Shown: positions 7,535 through 17,917, numbered from the stretch's first letter. The stretch is DNA of 34,458 nt from Dietzia sp. SLG310A2-38A2 (GCF_014145095.1 NZ_JAALDX010000289.1:1-34458), one strand, 5' to 3'. Program-made: numbers and translations. Notes: a model not told the origin generated them from the letters alone.

Positions 7535-7595
7535 CGGTGCCGTCCGGGCGACCCCGACGAACGGCCCCGAACCCCGTCGGGTGAGACTTATCCGC

Positions 7596-8411
7596 ATGGA
7601 TGACGGCAACGACCCCGAGGCCCGCCCGATCAAGGACGCGTCCACCGTGATGGTGATGCGGGACTCCGACCGCGGACCGGAGGTGTTCGTCGCGCGCCGG
7701 GTTCGGGGGATGGCGTTCGCCGGGGGCATGACCGTGTTCCCGGGTGGGGGCGTGGACGCCTCCGACGACGACCCGGATGTCGCCTGGTCCGGCTACGCGC
7801 CCGAGTGGTGGGCCGAGCGGTTCGGCTGCGACGTACCACGTGCGCGCCGGCTGGTGTGCGCGGCCGCGAGGGAAACCTTCGAGGAGTGTGGCGTCCTCCT
7901 CGCCGACCACCTCGACGGAGCCCCGGTCGCGGACGCCGGTCGATTCCATTCGAGTCGCGAGGAACTGGAGAGCCACCGGCTGACCTTCAGCCGGTTCCTC
8001 GCCGACGAGGGGCTCTCCCTCGCGGCGGGCAGACTCCGTCCCTACGACCACTGGATCACGCCCTCGGTGGAGTCGCGGAGGTACGACACCCGGTTCTTCC
8101 TCGCCGCGCTGCCGGAGGGGCAGGAACCCGATGACCTCACGACCGAGGTCGACCTGACCATGTGGGCCCGCCCCGTCGACCTCCTCGAGGACTTCCGATC
8201 CGGCCGCTCCATGCTCCTGCCCCCGACGTGGACCCAGCTCCGGGTCCTCGCCGGGTTCCCCGACGTCGCGGCAGCACTGGACGCCGAGCGCAGTATCACT
8301 CCCGTTCAACCGGAGATCGTCGAGCACAGTGGCGGGGTGCGTGTGCGCTTCGACGGTTCGGACGAGTACTGGTCCGACTACCAGGCCGGTCGTCCGGAGT
8401 CGGGGAGCTGA
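7596..8411 (+). CDS. Nudix hydrolase, NUDT19-like with interrupted Nudix box
   Basis: A 271-residue protein. A Nudix fold is indicated by STVMVMRD, then FVARRVRGMAFAGGMTVFPGG (residues 31-51) and, after an insertion of about 40 residues, the catalytic AARETFEECGVLL (90-102) with the REXXXEEXG signature (R92, E93, E96, E97, G99). In standard Nudix boxes the glycine and the RE pair are about 12 residues apart; a long insertion at this point is characteristic of the NUDT19/RP2p group, several members of which hydrolyse CoA or acyl-CoA. Substrate here is inferred only. The C-terminal half (YDHWITPSVESRRYDTRFFL) also fits that group. ATG at 7596 has no Shine-Dalgarno; the upstream bases GAGACT lie 8 nt away, so a near-leaderless start is possible. 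Confidence 0.85.
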   Translation: MDDGNDPEARPIKDASTVMVMRDSDRGPEVFVARRVRGMAFAGGMTVFPGGGVDASDDDPDVAWSGYAPEWWAERFGCDVPRARRLVCAAARETFEECGVLLADHLDGAPVADAGRFHSSREELESHRLTFSRFLADEGLSLAAGRLRPYDHWITPSVESRRYDTRFFLAALPEGQEPDDLTTEVDLTMWARPVDLLEDFRSGRSMLLPPTWTQLRVLAGFPDVAAALDAERSITPVQPEIVEHSGGVRVRFDGSDEYWSDYQAGRPESGS

Positions 8412-8474
8412 TCGCTCCCACCGGACATCTCGAAGTACCGACGGACCCGGCTGCGCGGTGGTTGACTGCCACTC

Positions 8475-9413
8475 ATGCCGGATTTCGAGTTCGACGTGGA
8501 CGCGTCGATCGCCGCCGGGTGGGACCGGTTCGCGGCCCGCCTGGCCGAACTCCTGCGCGACCTCGTCCCGGGAGCCACGTTCGATCTGGCCGTCCCCGTC
8601 CTCGGCTCGCCGTCCACCCGCACACCGTACGTGCGTTTCACCGCCACCGGCGCCGGCCGCGTCCATGCGGAGGTCTCCGGCGGCGGATCCGAGGATTTGC
8701 CGGAACCGCTGGGGCCCGTCCGGCTCGAGCAGCTCGTGGCGCTCGGTTGGGCACGCCGACGCCCGACGGACCACGGGGCTCCGGGAGCGGACCTCACTTT
8801 CCCGGTCGACCGAGCACCCGAGGTGGCGCACCTGGTCGCCGGCACGATGGAGCGGGTCTTCGGGATCCCCCACCCCGTCTTCCTCCATGACGTGTCCGAT
8901 CCGGAGGACGCGGCCGGGGCCGGTCCAGGTGACCCCGTCCCCGCGGACGCCGACTTCCGCTCGCAGCCCATCACCACCCCGGACGAGGCGACCAGAGCCC
9001 TGCAGTCGGCCCTGTCGGAGGTCTACGAACGCCGGGTCACCCCCGACGAGCACGACGTGTTCACCATTCCCGCCGGGTGTGTCCTGCTCTTCGTCCGTGC
9101 ACACCGCTCGCTCCCCCTCGTCGTGTTCCGGAGCCCACTGGTCTCTTCCGTCGCGGATCCCGCGGCCGCCGAGACCGAGGTAGCGATCCTCAACCGGGAC
9201 TCGCTGTGGTGCCGGTACGTGTTCGACGGCGAGACGATCTCCGCCGAGGCGGAGTTCGTCGACAGGGTGTTCGTCCCGGTCAACTTCAAGATCCAGTTGG
9301 CCGAGATCTCGGCCGAGCTCGACGACGTCTACTCGGATCTCGCGCACCGGGTCGCGGGCAGGCGATGGCGTGACCTGCGCGCCGCCGACGACCACGGACC
9401 AGGCGAGCAGTAG
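8475..9413 (+). CDS. TY-Chap (T3SS/YbjN-type peptide-binding chaperone) domain protein
   Basis: A 312-residue acidic protein. The N-terminal part (DASIAAGWDRFAARLAELL, then PYVRFTATGAGRVHAEVSGG) resembles the TY-Chap domains that actinobacteria share with CesT/YbjN-like chaperones. A middle segment (RPTDHGAPGADLTFPVDRAP) is followed by HLVAGTMERVFGIPHP. The second half (residues about 180-300, PLVVFRSPLVSSV and VFVPVNFKIQLAEISAEL) looks like a second related domain. No signal peptide or membrane segment is visible, so it is probably cytoplasmic. Function is not established. The start ATG at 8475 lacks a clear ribosome site. It lies 63 nt after the Nudix gene and 57 nt before the lipoprotein gene on the same strand. 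Confidence 0.65.
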   Translation: MPDFEFDVDASIAAGWDRFAARLAELLRDLVPGATFDLAVPVLGSPSTRTPYVRFTATGAGRVHAEVSGGGSEDLPEPLGPVRLEQLVALGWARRRPTDHGAPGADLTFPVDRAPEVAHLVAGTMERVFGIPHPVFLHDVSDPEDAAGAGPGDPVPADADFRSQPITTPDEATRALQSALSEVYERRVTPDEHDVFTIPAGCVLLFVRAHRSLPLVVFRSPLVSSVADPAAAETEVAILNRDSLWCRYVFDGETISAEAEFVDRVFVPVNFKIQLAEISAELDDVYSDLAHRVAGRRWRDLRAADDHGPGEQ

Positions 9414-9470
9414 GATCTGAGACCGTGCCGGGACGGGCCCGGTGTGAGAACTCGCCCCAGGAGCGCCTAC

Positions 9471-10013
9471 ATGCGTCGCGCCGTCCTCGCTGCAGTGATC
9501 GTGACCGCGGCCGTGTCCACTCCGGCGTGTTCACCGGCGTCGCTGTTCGGCGACGACGACTCCGCTGGAGTCCCGGTCCCGACAGCCCAGCAGTCCGGGC
9601 CCCTGCCGTCGTCGCAGCAGTTCGACAGGCCGTTCCCCGTGGCCGGAGAATCGTGGGACGCCACCGTGACCCTGTCCGACCTCCGCATCGTGCCCTCGAC
9701 CACGTACTCGGACGCGGTCGTGGTGGTGGACGTCCGTGCGGTGCAGGCGTCCGGCCAACCGGAACTGGGCCCGGAGGACTTCTCGGCCTTCGACCCGTCG
9801 GGGAGGCCGTTCGAGCGGATCGAGAACCCCGCGGGGACGGTCGAGGACCCCCTCGTGCCCTCGGTCCTGAGCTTTCCCGGCGAGGAGATCCGGGGGATGG
9901 TCGCCTGGACGATGCCCAGAGGGAACCGTATCGGGCGCATCGACGTGGTAGCCCCGAGGACCATCAGTTCGGTCACCGTGACCCGCCAGCCGGAAGACCC
10001 GGCCGCCGCCTAG
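9471..10013 (+). CDS. Putative secreted lipoprotein
   Basis: A 180-residue protein with signal peptide MRRAVLAAVIVTAAVSTPAC. The cysteine at residue 20 would be the lipidated residue, although STPA-C is a weak lipobox. A low-complexity linker (DDDSAGVPVPTAQQSGPLPS) precedes a beta-rich domain (WDATVTLSDLRIVPSTTYSD, then AVVVVDVRAVQASGQPELGP). This resembles the DUF4352/telokin-like domains of actinobacterial surface lipoproteins. ATG at 9471 is chosen on the AGGAG at about 9460-9464. A TAGGAT hexamer (9412-9417) just after the TY-Chap stop may be its own -10. The gene converges on the YchJ-like gene with only 3 bp between stops. Ligand and role unknown. Confidence 0.75.
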   Translation: MRRAVLAAVIVTAAVSTPACSPASLFGDDDSAGVPVPTAQQSGPLPSSQQFDRPFPVAGESWDATVTLSDLRIVPSTTYSDAVVVVDVRAVQASGQPELGPEDFSAFDPSGRPFERIENPAGTVEDPLVPSVLSFPGEEIRGMVAWTMPRGNRIGRIDVVAPRTISSVTVTRQPEDPAAA

Positions 10014-10016
10014 GGC

Positions 10017-10394
10017 TCAGGACGATCCCGTGTCCTCGAGGTAGGTCCAGCGACCACCTCTGCGCTCGAACACCGACCGCTCGCGCACGACACCAGGCCC
10101 CTCCGGCCCCACATACCGGGCCTCGAACTCCACCGTCCCGGTCCGATCGGCGGGTCCACCGGGTACCACGTCGAGAATCGCGAGCCCGGTCCATTCCACG
10201 TCACCGGCCTCCACCCGGGCCGGCCTCGTCCGCGGATGCCAGGTCCGCCAGAGGTGATCCTCCCGCCCGAGGACGAAGGCCGTGTACCGGGATCTCATGA
10301 GCTGCTCGGCGGTCTCGGCCGGCACGCCGTCCTCCACGAGCGGCCCGCAACAGCCATCCAGGGTGCGCCGACTCCCGCAGGGGCATCCGTTCAC
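10017..10394 (-). CDS. YchJ/UPF0225-like SEC-C zinc-binding protein
   Basis: A 125-residue protein. The N-terminal MNGCPCGSRRTLDGCCGPLV is a SEC-C zinc-binding motif (CxC...CC). It is followed by ETAEQLMRSRYTAFVLGREDHL and WRTWHPRTRP, the hallmark of the YchJ/UPF0225 family. The C-terminal half (VEFEARYVGPEG, FERRGGRWTYLEDT) is an NTF2-like fold typical of the family. The GTG start at 10394 has GGAG 6 nt upstream. Function in this family is not settled; zinc or nucleic-acid binding is assumed from the SEC-C motif. It converges with the lipoprotein gene and is divergent from the small zinc-ribbon gene at 10467. Confidence 0.9.
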   Translation of the reverse strand: MNGCPCGSRRTLDGCCGPLVEDGVPAETAEQLMRSRYTAFVLGREDHLWRTWHPRTRPARVEAGDVEWTGLAILDVVPGGPADRTGTVEFEARYVGPEGPGVVRERSVFERRGGRWTYLEDTGSS

Positions 10395-10466
10395 GTCGAG
10401 CTCCTCCGTCCACCCGGGTCCGCGATCAGGCTACCCACACGACGTCCGGTTATCCTGAACGCAGAC

Positions 10467-10715
10467 ATGTCCAGCTTTCGTGACCTCCCCTTCCGCTCCC
10501 GGCGACAGCCAGATCCCGGTAGCGGCCCCCTGCGGGTTCGCTCCTGTCGCGATCTGTGCGAGTGGACGAGGACCCCGGTGGAGCGCCGCGGGGAGCCCAT
10601 GTTCGCGTGCCGAGGGTGCGGGTCCCAGTGGGTCCCGAGCGAGCACTGGACACCGAGGGACAGCAACGGGGCGGTCCCCCCGGAGGTGTTGGAGATCGTC
10701 ACAGCCGAACCATGA
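10467..10715 (+). CDS. Small protein with four-cysteine zinc-ribbon motif
   Basis: An 82-residue protein. Cysteines occur as C-x3-C (RSCRDLCEW) and C-x2-C (ACRGCGSQW), 18 residues apart, which suggests a single zinc site; the rest is Arg-rich at the N-terminus and acidic at the C-terminus (PPEVLEIVTAEP). ATG at 10467 is preceded by TATCCT (10451-10456), a good -10, which places the transcript start only a few bases before the ATG and leaves no room for a Shine-Dalgarno. The gene is divergent from the YchJ-like gene and 29 nt before the acyl-CoA synthetase. It is not recognised as a named family. Coding is supported by the paired cysteines and the promoter position, but the small size keeps some doubt. 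Confidence 0.6.
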   Translation: MSSFRDLPFRSRRQPDPGSGPLRVRSCRDLCEWTRTPVERRGEPMFACRGCGSQWVPSEHWTPRDSNGAVPPEVLEIVTAEP

Positions 10716-10732
10716 CCTCGTCTGCTGCCCTC

Positions 10733-10744
10733 TAGGCTGCACAG
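10733..10744 (+). promoter_or_regulatory. Leaderless-type -10 element of the acyl-CoA synthetase gene
   Basis: TAGGCT (10733-10738) lies 6 nt before ATG 10745, with no Shine-Dalgarno. It is the same hexamer as before the helicase and DUF151 genes. Confidence 0.5.
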
Positions 10745-12301
10745 ATGATCACCACCCCTCGACCCCTCAGTCCCGCCGTGAGTTCCGCGACGATCGACGC
10801 CGTCCTGCGCCGTGCGGCGGCCCGGTTCCCCGATCGCGTGGCGCTCACCTTCGCCGAACGACGGTGGACCTACGCGGCACTGGACTCCGCGGTCGACCGG
10901 GTGGCCACGACGCTCGCCGGTCAGGGCCTGGAGAACGGGGCCCGGGTGGCCGCCTACGGGGTCAACTCCGACGCCTATCTCATCGGCTTCCTCGCCACCT
11001 CCCGCGCCGGATTCACCCACGTGCCGGTCAACTACGCCCTGACCGGCGGCGAGCTCGAGTACCTGTTGACCGACTCGGGGGCGTCCCTGGTCCTGGTGGA
11101 CCCGGCACAGTCCGCCACGTTGTCGGACGTACTCGAGTCCTTGCCGGGGTTGCGCTCCCTCGCGCTGCTGCCCCGGGAGGGGGAGACCGCGGACGGCACC
11201 GTTCTGGGTTCGGCGATGGCGGACTCCCCGTGCTCGCCGGTGGAGTCCCCCGCCACCGGCGACGATCTGGCCCAACTCCTCTACACCTCGGGGACCACCT
11301 CACGTCCCAAGGGCGCGATGATGACCCACTCCGCGCTGGTCCACGAGTACGTGAGCTGCATCCTCGCCCTGGACCTCGCCGCCGACGACGAGCCGCTGGT
11401 GACCATGCCCCTCTATCACTCGGCTGCGATGCACGTGTTCTCGCTCCCCTACCTCTCGCTGGGGGCGACGGTGCACCTCATGGCGGCTCCGGACATCCCG
11501 GAGATCCTCCGCCGGGTCGAGGTCGACAGGATCGGGTCCCTCTTCCTCGCGCCGACGGTCTGGGTACCGTTGGCCTCACATCCGGACCTGGAGTCCCGGG
11601 ACCTGTCAAGTCTGCGCAAGGCCCAGTACGGCGCCTCGATCATGCCGGTGACGGTGCTCCAGCGACTGCGCGGCAAGTACCCTGAGCTCGGGTTCTACAA
11701 CTGCTTCGGACAGTCGGAGATCGGCCCACTGGCCACTGTCCTGCGCCCCGAGGAGCACGACACCCGTCCGGCGAGCGCAGGCCGACCGGTGTTCTTCGTG
11801 GAAGCCCGGGTCGTCGACGAGGCGGGCGCCGAGGTCGCGGACGGCGAACGGGGCGAGGTGGTCTACCGCTCTCCGCAATTGTGCACGGGCTACTGGAACA
11901 AGCCCGACGCCACCGCCGAGGCGTTCCGCGAGGGCTGGTTCCACTCCGGCGACCTCGTGGTGCGTGACCCGGAAGGGTTCATCGAGGTTGTCGACCGCAT
12001 CAAGGACGTCATCAACACCGGTGGTGTCCTGGTGGCGTCGCGGGAGGTCGAGGACGCCGTGTACCGGGACGAGCGCGTGGCGGAGGTGGCCGTGATCGGC
12101 ACCCCGGACGACAAGTGGATCGAGGCCGTCACCGCGATAGTGGTCCTCAGGGAGGACGCGCACGCCACCGAGTCCGAGATCATCGACGGCACCCGCTCCC
12201 ATCTCGCGCCGTTCAAGGTACCGAAGCGTGTCGTCTTTGTGGACGAACTGCCCCGCAACCAGTCGGGCAAACTACTCAAGCGGGAACTACGCCAGAACTG
12301 A
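10745..12301 (+). CDS. Acyl-CoA synthetase (AMP-binding, FadD-like)
   Basis: A 518-residue adenylate-forming enzyme that would activate a fatty or other carboxylic acid to its CoA thioester via an acyl-adenylate. Visible motifs are the P-loop TSGTTSRPKG (181-190), MPLYHSAAM (A4 region), NCFGQSEIGP (A5), GEVVYRSPQLCTGYWNKPDA, and the A7/A8 segment GWFHSGDLVVRDPEGFIEVV followed by DRIKDVINTGG. The catalytic lysine is K509 in PRNQSGKLLKREL. Length and motif order fit the FadD13/long-chain subgroup. The substrate cannot be read from sequence. It has its own leaderless-type promoter and converges on the hydrolase gene, with a hairpin between them. Confidence 0.92.
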   Translation: MITTPRPLSPAVSSATIDAVLRRAAARFPDRVALTFAERRWTYAALDSAVDRVATTLAGQGLENGARVAAYGVNSDAYLIGFLATSRAGFTHVPVNYALTGGELEYLLTDSGASLVLVDPAQSATLSDVLESLPGLRSLALLPREGETADGTVLGSAMADSPCSPVESPATGDDLAQLLYTSGTTSRPKGAMMTHSALVHEYVSCILALDLAADDEPLVTMPLYHSAAMHVFSLPYLSLGATVHLMAAPDIPEILRRVEVDRIGSLFLAPTVWVPLASHPDLESRDLSSLRKAQYGASIMPVTVLQRLRGKYPELGFYNCFGQSEIGPLATVLRPEEHDTRPASAGRPVFFVEARVVDEAGAEVADGERGEVVYRSPQLCTGYWNKPDATAEAFREGWFHSGDLVVRDPEGFIEVVDRIKDVINTGGVLVASREVEDAVYRDERVAEVAVIGTPDDKWIEAVTAIVVLREDAHATESEIIDGTRSHLAPFKVPKRVVFVDELPRNQSGKLLKRELRQN

Positions 12302-12303
12302 TT

Positions 12304-12320
12304 CCTGGGCCTCGCCCGGG
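12304..12320. terminator. Terminator-like hairpin between convergent genes
   Basis: CCTGGGC-CTC-GCCCGGG (12304-12320) forms a 7-bp stem with one G-U pair and a 3-nt loop, directly after the synthetase stop. It has no U-tract, which is common in actinobacteria. It could serve both converging transcripts. Confidence 0.45.
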
Positions 12321-12338
12321 CCGGCGCGGTGTCCGACG

Positions 12339-13172
12339 TCAGCCGATCCTGTCCAGGACCTCGCCGGCCACCACGTCGGGGGCCTGTTCCGGGAGCCAGT
12401 GCCCCATGCCGGACAGCGGCACGAACCGGTAGTCACCCGTCATCCGTGCGGCGGTCGCCTCGGCACCGGTCCGCCCGATCGCGGGGTCGTCCTCTCCCCA
12501 GAGATAGGTCGTGGGGACCGACACGTCGGGCAGGTCGTACCGCCGCATCGCGCGGTACCAGTTGAGCGCGCCCGTCAGCCCCGCCCGCGTGCCGACCACC
12601 TCGAGGTGTCTGGCCACGAGCTCGTCCGATACGTGCTCGTCGAACAGCGCCCGCAGCCGCCGGGCTCCGTCCTCGAGGAGGACCTCCTCGGCCTTGTCCT
12701 CCTGTCGGAACAAGGCGAAATAAGCCGATCGGGCCTGCTGGTCCGCGTCCGACTCCAGAGCCCGGGCGAAGGCCGACAGGTGGGGGACGGATACCACCGT
12801 CAGGCTCGCCACCCGCCCGGGGTGGTGGGCGGCGAGCCACCATGCGACCGATGCCCCCCAGTCGTGGCCGAGTACGTGCACCCTCTCCAGCCCGAGATGG
12901 TCGACGACCGCGAGAGCATCCGCGCTCAGGTGCTCGATCGCATAGGCCCCGACCTCGTCCGGGCGAGCACCGGTCGAGTACCCACGCTGGGCCGGAGCGA
13001 CGACCCGGAGCCCCTGTTGCGTCAGCAGACTGGCGACCGCCTCCCACTCCCACGGGGACTCCGGGAAGCCGTGCAACGCCAGCACGGTCCCCCTCTCGGG
13101 CCCGCCCGGACGCCACTCCAGCACGTCGAGGGTACCGACCGGGATGTCGACGGTCATGCTCTGCAGTTCCAT
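12339..13172 (-). CDS. Alpha/beta hydrolase of the epoxide hydrolase/haloalkane dehalogenase type
   Basis: A 277-residue hydrolase. The oxyanion strand is LALHGFPESPWEW (H34-G35-F36-P37-E38), followed by PAQRGYSTGARP. The nucleophile elbow is VLGHDWGAS, giving Asp104. The catalytic histidine is H258 in GMGHWLPEQAP. An Asp nucleophile in HDWG is characteristic of epoxide hydrolases and haloalkane dehalogenases, not of serine esterases. M. tuberculosis also has a dehalogenase-like gene (Rv1833c) next to gcvB. The substrate is unknown. The first ATG (13172) is chosen because TAGTGT (13180-13185 on the reverse strand) sits 7 nt before it; ATG at 13157 is the alternative and would remove five residues. 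Confidence 0.88.
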   Translation of the reverse strand: MELQSMTVDIPVGTLDVLEWRPGGPERGTVLALHGFPESPWEWEAVASLLTQQGLRVVAPAQRGYSTGARPDEVGAYAIEHLSADALAVVDHLGLERVHVLGHDWGASVAWWLAAHHPGRVASLTVVSVPHLSAFARALESDADQQARSAYFALFRQEDKAEEVLLEDGARRLRALFDEHVSDELVARHLEVVGTRAGLTGALNWYRAMRRYDLPDVSVPTTYLWGEDDPAIGRTGAEATAARMTGDYRFVPLSGMGHWLPEQAPDVVAGEVLDRIG

Positions 13173-13185
13173 AGAGCGGACACTA
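13173..13185 (-). promoter_or_regulatory. Leaderless-type -10 element of the hydrolase gene
   Basis: TAGTGT (reverse of 13180-13185) precedes ATG 13172 by 7 nt, within the 27-nt gap after the upstream gene's stop. No Shine-Dalgarno is visible. Confidence 0.5.
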
Positions 13186-13199
13186 GCTTCTCTGGTGGT

Positions 13200-14027
13200 T
13201 CACCGCGGGCGGCTTCCGGGTGGGCTCTGGGCAGACGACCCCGTGGGCGCAACCATCGAGCGCCGGTCATGCCAGTCGCGCACCAACCACATCTCGACCA
13301 CCAGCGGGTCGACAGCGGCCTCGTCCGCCCACGCGGAGATCACGTCCAGATACCGCTGATACCGACGCGGCGTCATCCGACCGAGCGACTCGATCTCCGT
13401 CCATCCCGCGTGGACCAGCGTGCCGATCCCGGCCGAATCGACGGGAACGATGCTCTGCTCCGACCACGCCATGCCCAGGCACGACAGATAGAGCGACGCG
13501 AGCGGGAACCCGAGATCGGGCACCCCCCTGCCGGCCCTTCCGTACGGAGCCCCGTTGCGCAGGAGGTTCATGGCCTCCGCCGGGGCGTCCAACCACTCCG
13601 CCACCTCGTGCAGGACCAGGGGATATCCGTGAGATGACACCGAGCGCCACGCGGAGCGGTCCCGCTCCGGCACACGGAAGTCCGGTAGTCCCCTACGAAC
13701 GCCCGAGCGCTGGGGGTGCCCCGCGAGCCAGGCCGCACACATGTAGAGCGCGACCACCGACTCCTCCAGGCTGCCGCGCGCCCTGCGGCCCGCCGCCCAG
13801 AGGTCACTCCTGCGGAGATACCCGGACCCGGTCTCGACCCGGCCGCCGTCCGGTCCACCGGCGACCAAGCGGAGGTCGACGCGTCGCTCCGCCAGCCTGA
13901 GGTTCCACAGATCGAGGTCGATCTCCACGTACTCGTCCGCCACGAGAAGTGCCGGGGGCTGGGCGCGGCACCACGCGAGACAGGAGGAGGGGAGGTCTGG
14001 AACGGGACGGGAACCGGTCGTCGTCAT
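13200..14027 (-). CDS. Protein of unknown function next to gcvP
   Basis: A 275-residue protein beginning MTTTGSRPVPDLPSSCLAW. I do not recognise the family. It has an acidic strand-rich N-terminal part (DEYVEIDLDLWNLRLAERRV) and Trp/Arg-rich helices (YLRRSDLWAAGRRARGSLEE). The C-terminal half is helical, with MTPRRYQRYLDVISAWADEA and LVVEMWLVRDW. There is no signal peptide, no convincing membrane helix and no cofactor motif. The track of good minus-strand codon use and its position between gcvP (47 nt upstream) and the hydrolase (27 nt downstream) support coding. The ATG at 14027 follows a GCGGGGC stretch that may serve as a weak ribosome site; longer frames would run back into gcvP. It could share the riboswitch-controlled transcript of gcvP. 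Confidence 0.65.
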   Translation of the reverse strand: MTTTGSRPVPDLPSSCLAWCRAQPPALLVADEYVEIDLDLWNLRLAERRVDLRLVAGGPDGGRVETGSGYLRRSDLWAAGRRARGSLEESVVALYMCAAWLAGHPQRSGVRRGLPDFRVPERDRSAWRSVSSHGYPLVLHEVAEWLDAPAEAMNLLRNGAPYGRAGRGVPDLGFPLASLYLSCLGMAWSEQSIVPVDSAGIGTLVHAGWTEIESLGRMTPRRYQRYLDVISAWADEAAVDPLVVEMWLVRDWHDRRSMVAPTGSSAQSPPGSRPR

Positions 14028-14074
14028 GCCCCGCAGCGTGTCACGCGGGTACGACACCACCGGTCCCCGTCGGC

Positions 14075-16969
<2,895 letters not shown>

Positions 16970-16989
16970 AGGTGCTCCTCGAAGGGCGG

Positions 16990-17009
16990 GGCCGCCCGGA
17001 CGGGCGGCC
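16990..17009 (-). promoter_or_regulatory. GC-rich hairpin between glycine riboswitch and gcvP ribosome site
   Basis: GGCCGCCC and GGGCGGCC form a perfect 8-bp stem around a 4-nt loop, ending 10 nt before the GAGGAG ribosome site. It lies where the expression platform should be. It could be a terminator or a structure that changes access to the ribosome site; which one cannot be decided by eye. Confidence 0.5.
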
Positions 17010-17026
17010 TGCGGGCCGGTGCTACC

Positions 17027-17233
17027 CTCTCCGCTCTGTCCCCAACCGGCTGACGCCGGCGCCTGAGAGATTCACGGAGCCCGCCAGCGAGCCGCGCTTT
17101 CCCCGTGGGCGGGTGGTCTGTTCCACCGCTCTCCAGAGGCGTTCGACGACTGCACGGTCCGGGTGCCTGAGAGATTCTCGGAGAGGAGTTGCTCCTTCGG
17201 CGCCCGCGGCAGATGCCGCGGGACTCTCCCGTG
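17027..17233 (-). ncRNA. Tandem glycine riboswitch upstream of gcvP
   Basis: The reverse strand shows two consecutive glycine aptamers. Aptamer 1 (about 17233-17150) has GGGAGAGTCCCGCGG, CGCCGAAGGAGCAA and GAGAATCTCTCAGGCA. Aptamer 2 (about 17140-17030) has GCCTCTGGAGAGCGG, CGCCCACGGGGAAAGC, GTGAATCTCTCAGGCG and the closing GGACAGAG. The repeated ATCTCTCAGGC block, with a CGCC-type block before each, is the diagnostic glycine-riboswitch layout. It sits between the resR-type gene and gcvP, in gcvP's orientation. A short 3-bp-loop hairpin (CCGGC-GTCA-GCCGG) follows aptamer 2. Glycine binding would switch on the cleavage enzyme. Confidence 0.93.
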
Positions 17234-17254
17234 AGTCGCGTGAACGCACCGCCG

Positions 17255-17260
17255 AGTCTA
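17255..17260 (-). promoter_or_regulatory. Candidate -10 of the riboswitch-gcvP transcript
   Basis: TAGACT on the reverse strand, between the resR-type stop (17276) and the first aptamer. Transcription would begin near 17248, about 15 nt before aptamer 1. The -35 is not convincing. Confidence 0.45.
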
Positions 17261-17275
17261 GACGACTCCCTCCGT

Positions 17276-17917
17276 TCAGCCCGTACGCCGCGAGGCGCGG
17301 GCGCGCCGACGGGCCGCCAACTCGTCCTCGAGGGGCTCGATGACGTCCTCGACCGAGACGGTCTCTGCGGGGAACTCGGCGATCGACCCGGCGAGCTCCC
17401 GCATCGCACCACCGATCCCGATGCCGAAGACTCCCTGCCCACCCTGGAGCAGGTCGAACACCTCCTCCTTCGAGGTGCACTCGAATACCGTGCGGCCGTC
17501 GGAGAAGAGGGTGATGGTGGCCAGGTCCTTCACGCCGCGGGAGCGGATCTGATCCACGGCCTTCCGGATGTTCTGCAGCGAGATCCCGGTGTCCAGCAAC
17601 TGCTTGACGATCTTGAGGACGAGGATGTCCTTGAACGAGTACAGGCGCTGACTACCGGACCCGGCGGCGTTGCGGATCGACGGCACCACCAGATCGGTCC
17701 GGGCCCAGTAGTCGAGTTGCCGGTAGGTGATGCCGGCGATCTGACAGGCGATCGGGACGCGGTATCCACTCGTGCCGTCCGGAATACCGTCGTCGGGGAA
17801 CAGGCCCGGTTGCACCTCGTCGAACGTGGCCTGGGTGGCCTCGACGTCGCCTCCGAAGAGACCCTCCGTGTGCGTACCGGTGGAGGACGACTCCGGATCC
17901 CGGGTGTGGTCGGCCAC
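17276..17917 (-). CDS. MerR-family regulator, Rv1830 (ResR/McdR) type
   Basis: A 213-residue regulator. After a 50-residue acidic leader the winged helix reads GYRVPIACQIAGITYRQLDY, then WARTDLVVPSIRNAAGSGSQ and RLYSFKDILVLKIVKQLLDT (about 51-110). Dimerisation segment SLQNIRKAVDQI follows. The C-terminal domain has TLFSDGRTVFECTSKEEVFD and LLQGGQGVFGIGIGG, matching M. tuberculosis Rv1830, which affects growth and antibiotic recovery. The gene position next to gcvP is the same. GTG at 17917 is chosen because GGGAG lies upstream and the frame extends further only through non-homologous sequence. A good promoter and two palindromes lie upstream, so autoregulation is likely. No cysteine effector-binding motif is seen. 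Confidence 0.85.
   Translation of the reverse strand: MADHTRDPESSSTGTHTEGLFGGDVEATQATFDEVQPGLFPDDGIPDGTSGYRVPIACQIAGITYRQLDYWARTDLVVPSIRNAAGSGSQRLYSFKDILVLKIVKQLLDTGISLQNIRKAVDQIRSRGVKDLATITLFSDGRTVFECTSKEEVFDLLQGGQGVFGIGIGGAMRELAGSIAEFPAETVSVEDVIEPLEDELAARRRARASRRTG

Noticed and set aside
7323-9395. Minus-strand frame of 690 codons across the Nudix and TY-Chap genes
   Set aside because: It spans two genes with recognisable domains on the other strand; no domain visible in it.
12228-13637. Plus-strand frame of 469 codons after the acyl-CoA synthetase
   Set aside because: Antisense to the HDWG hydrolase and the unknown 275-residue gene, with no domains.
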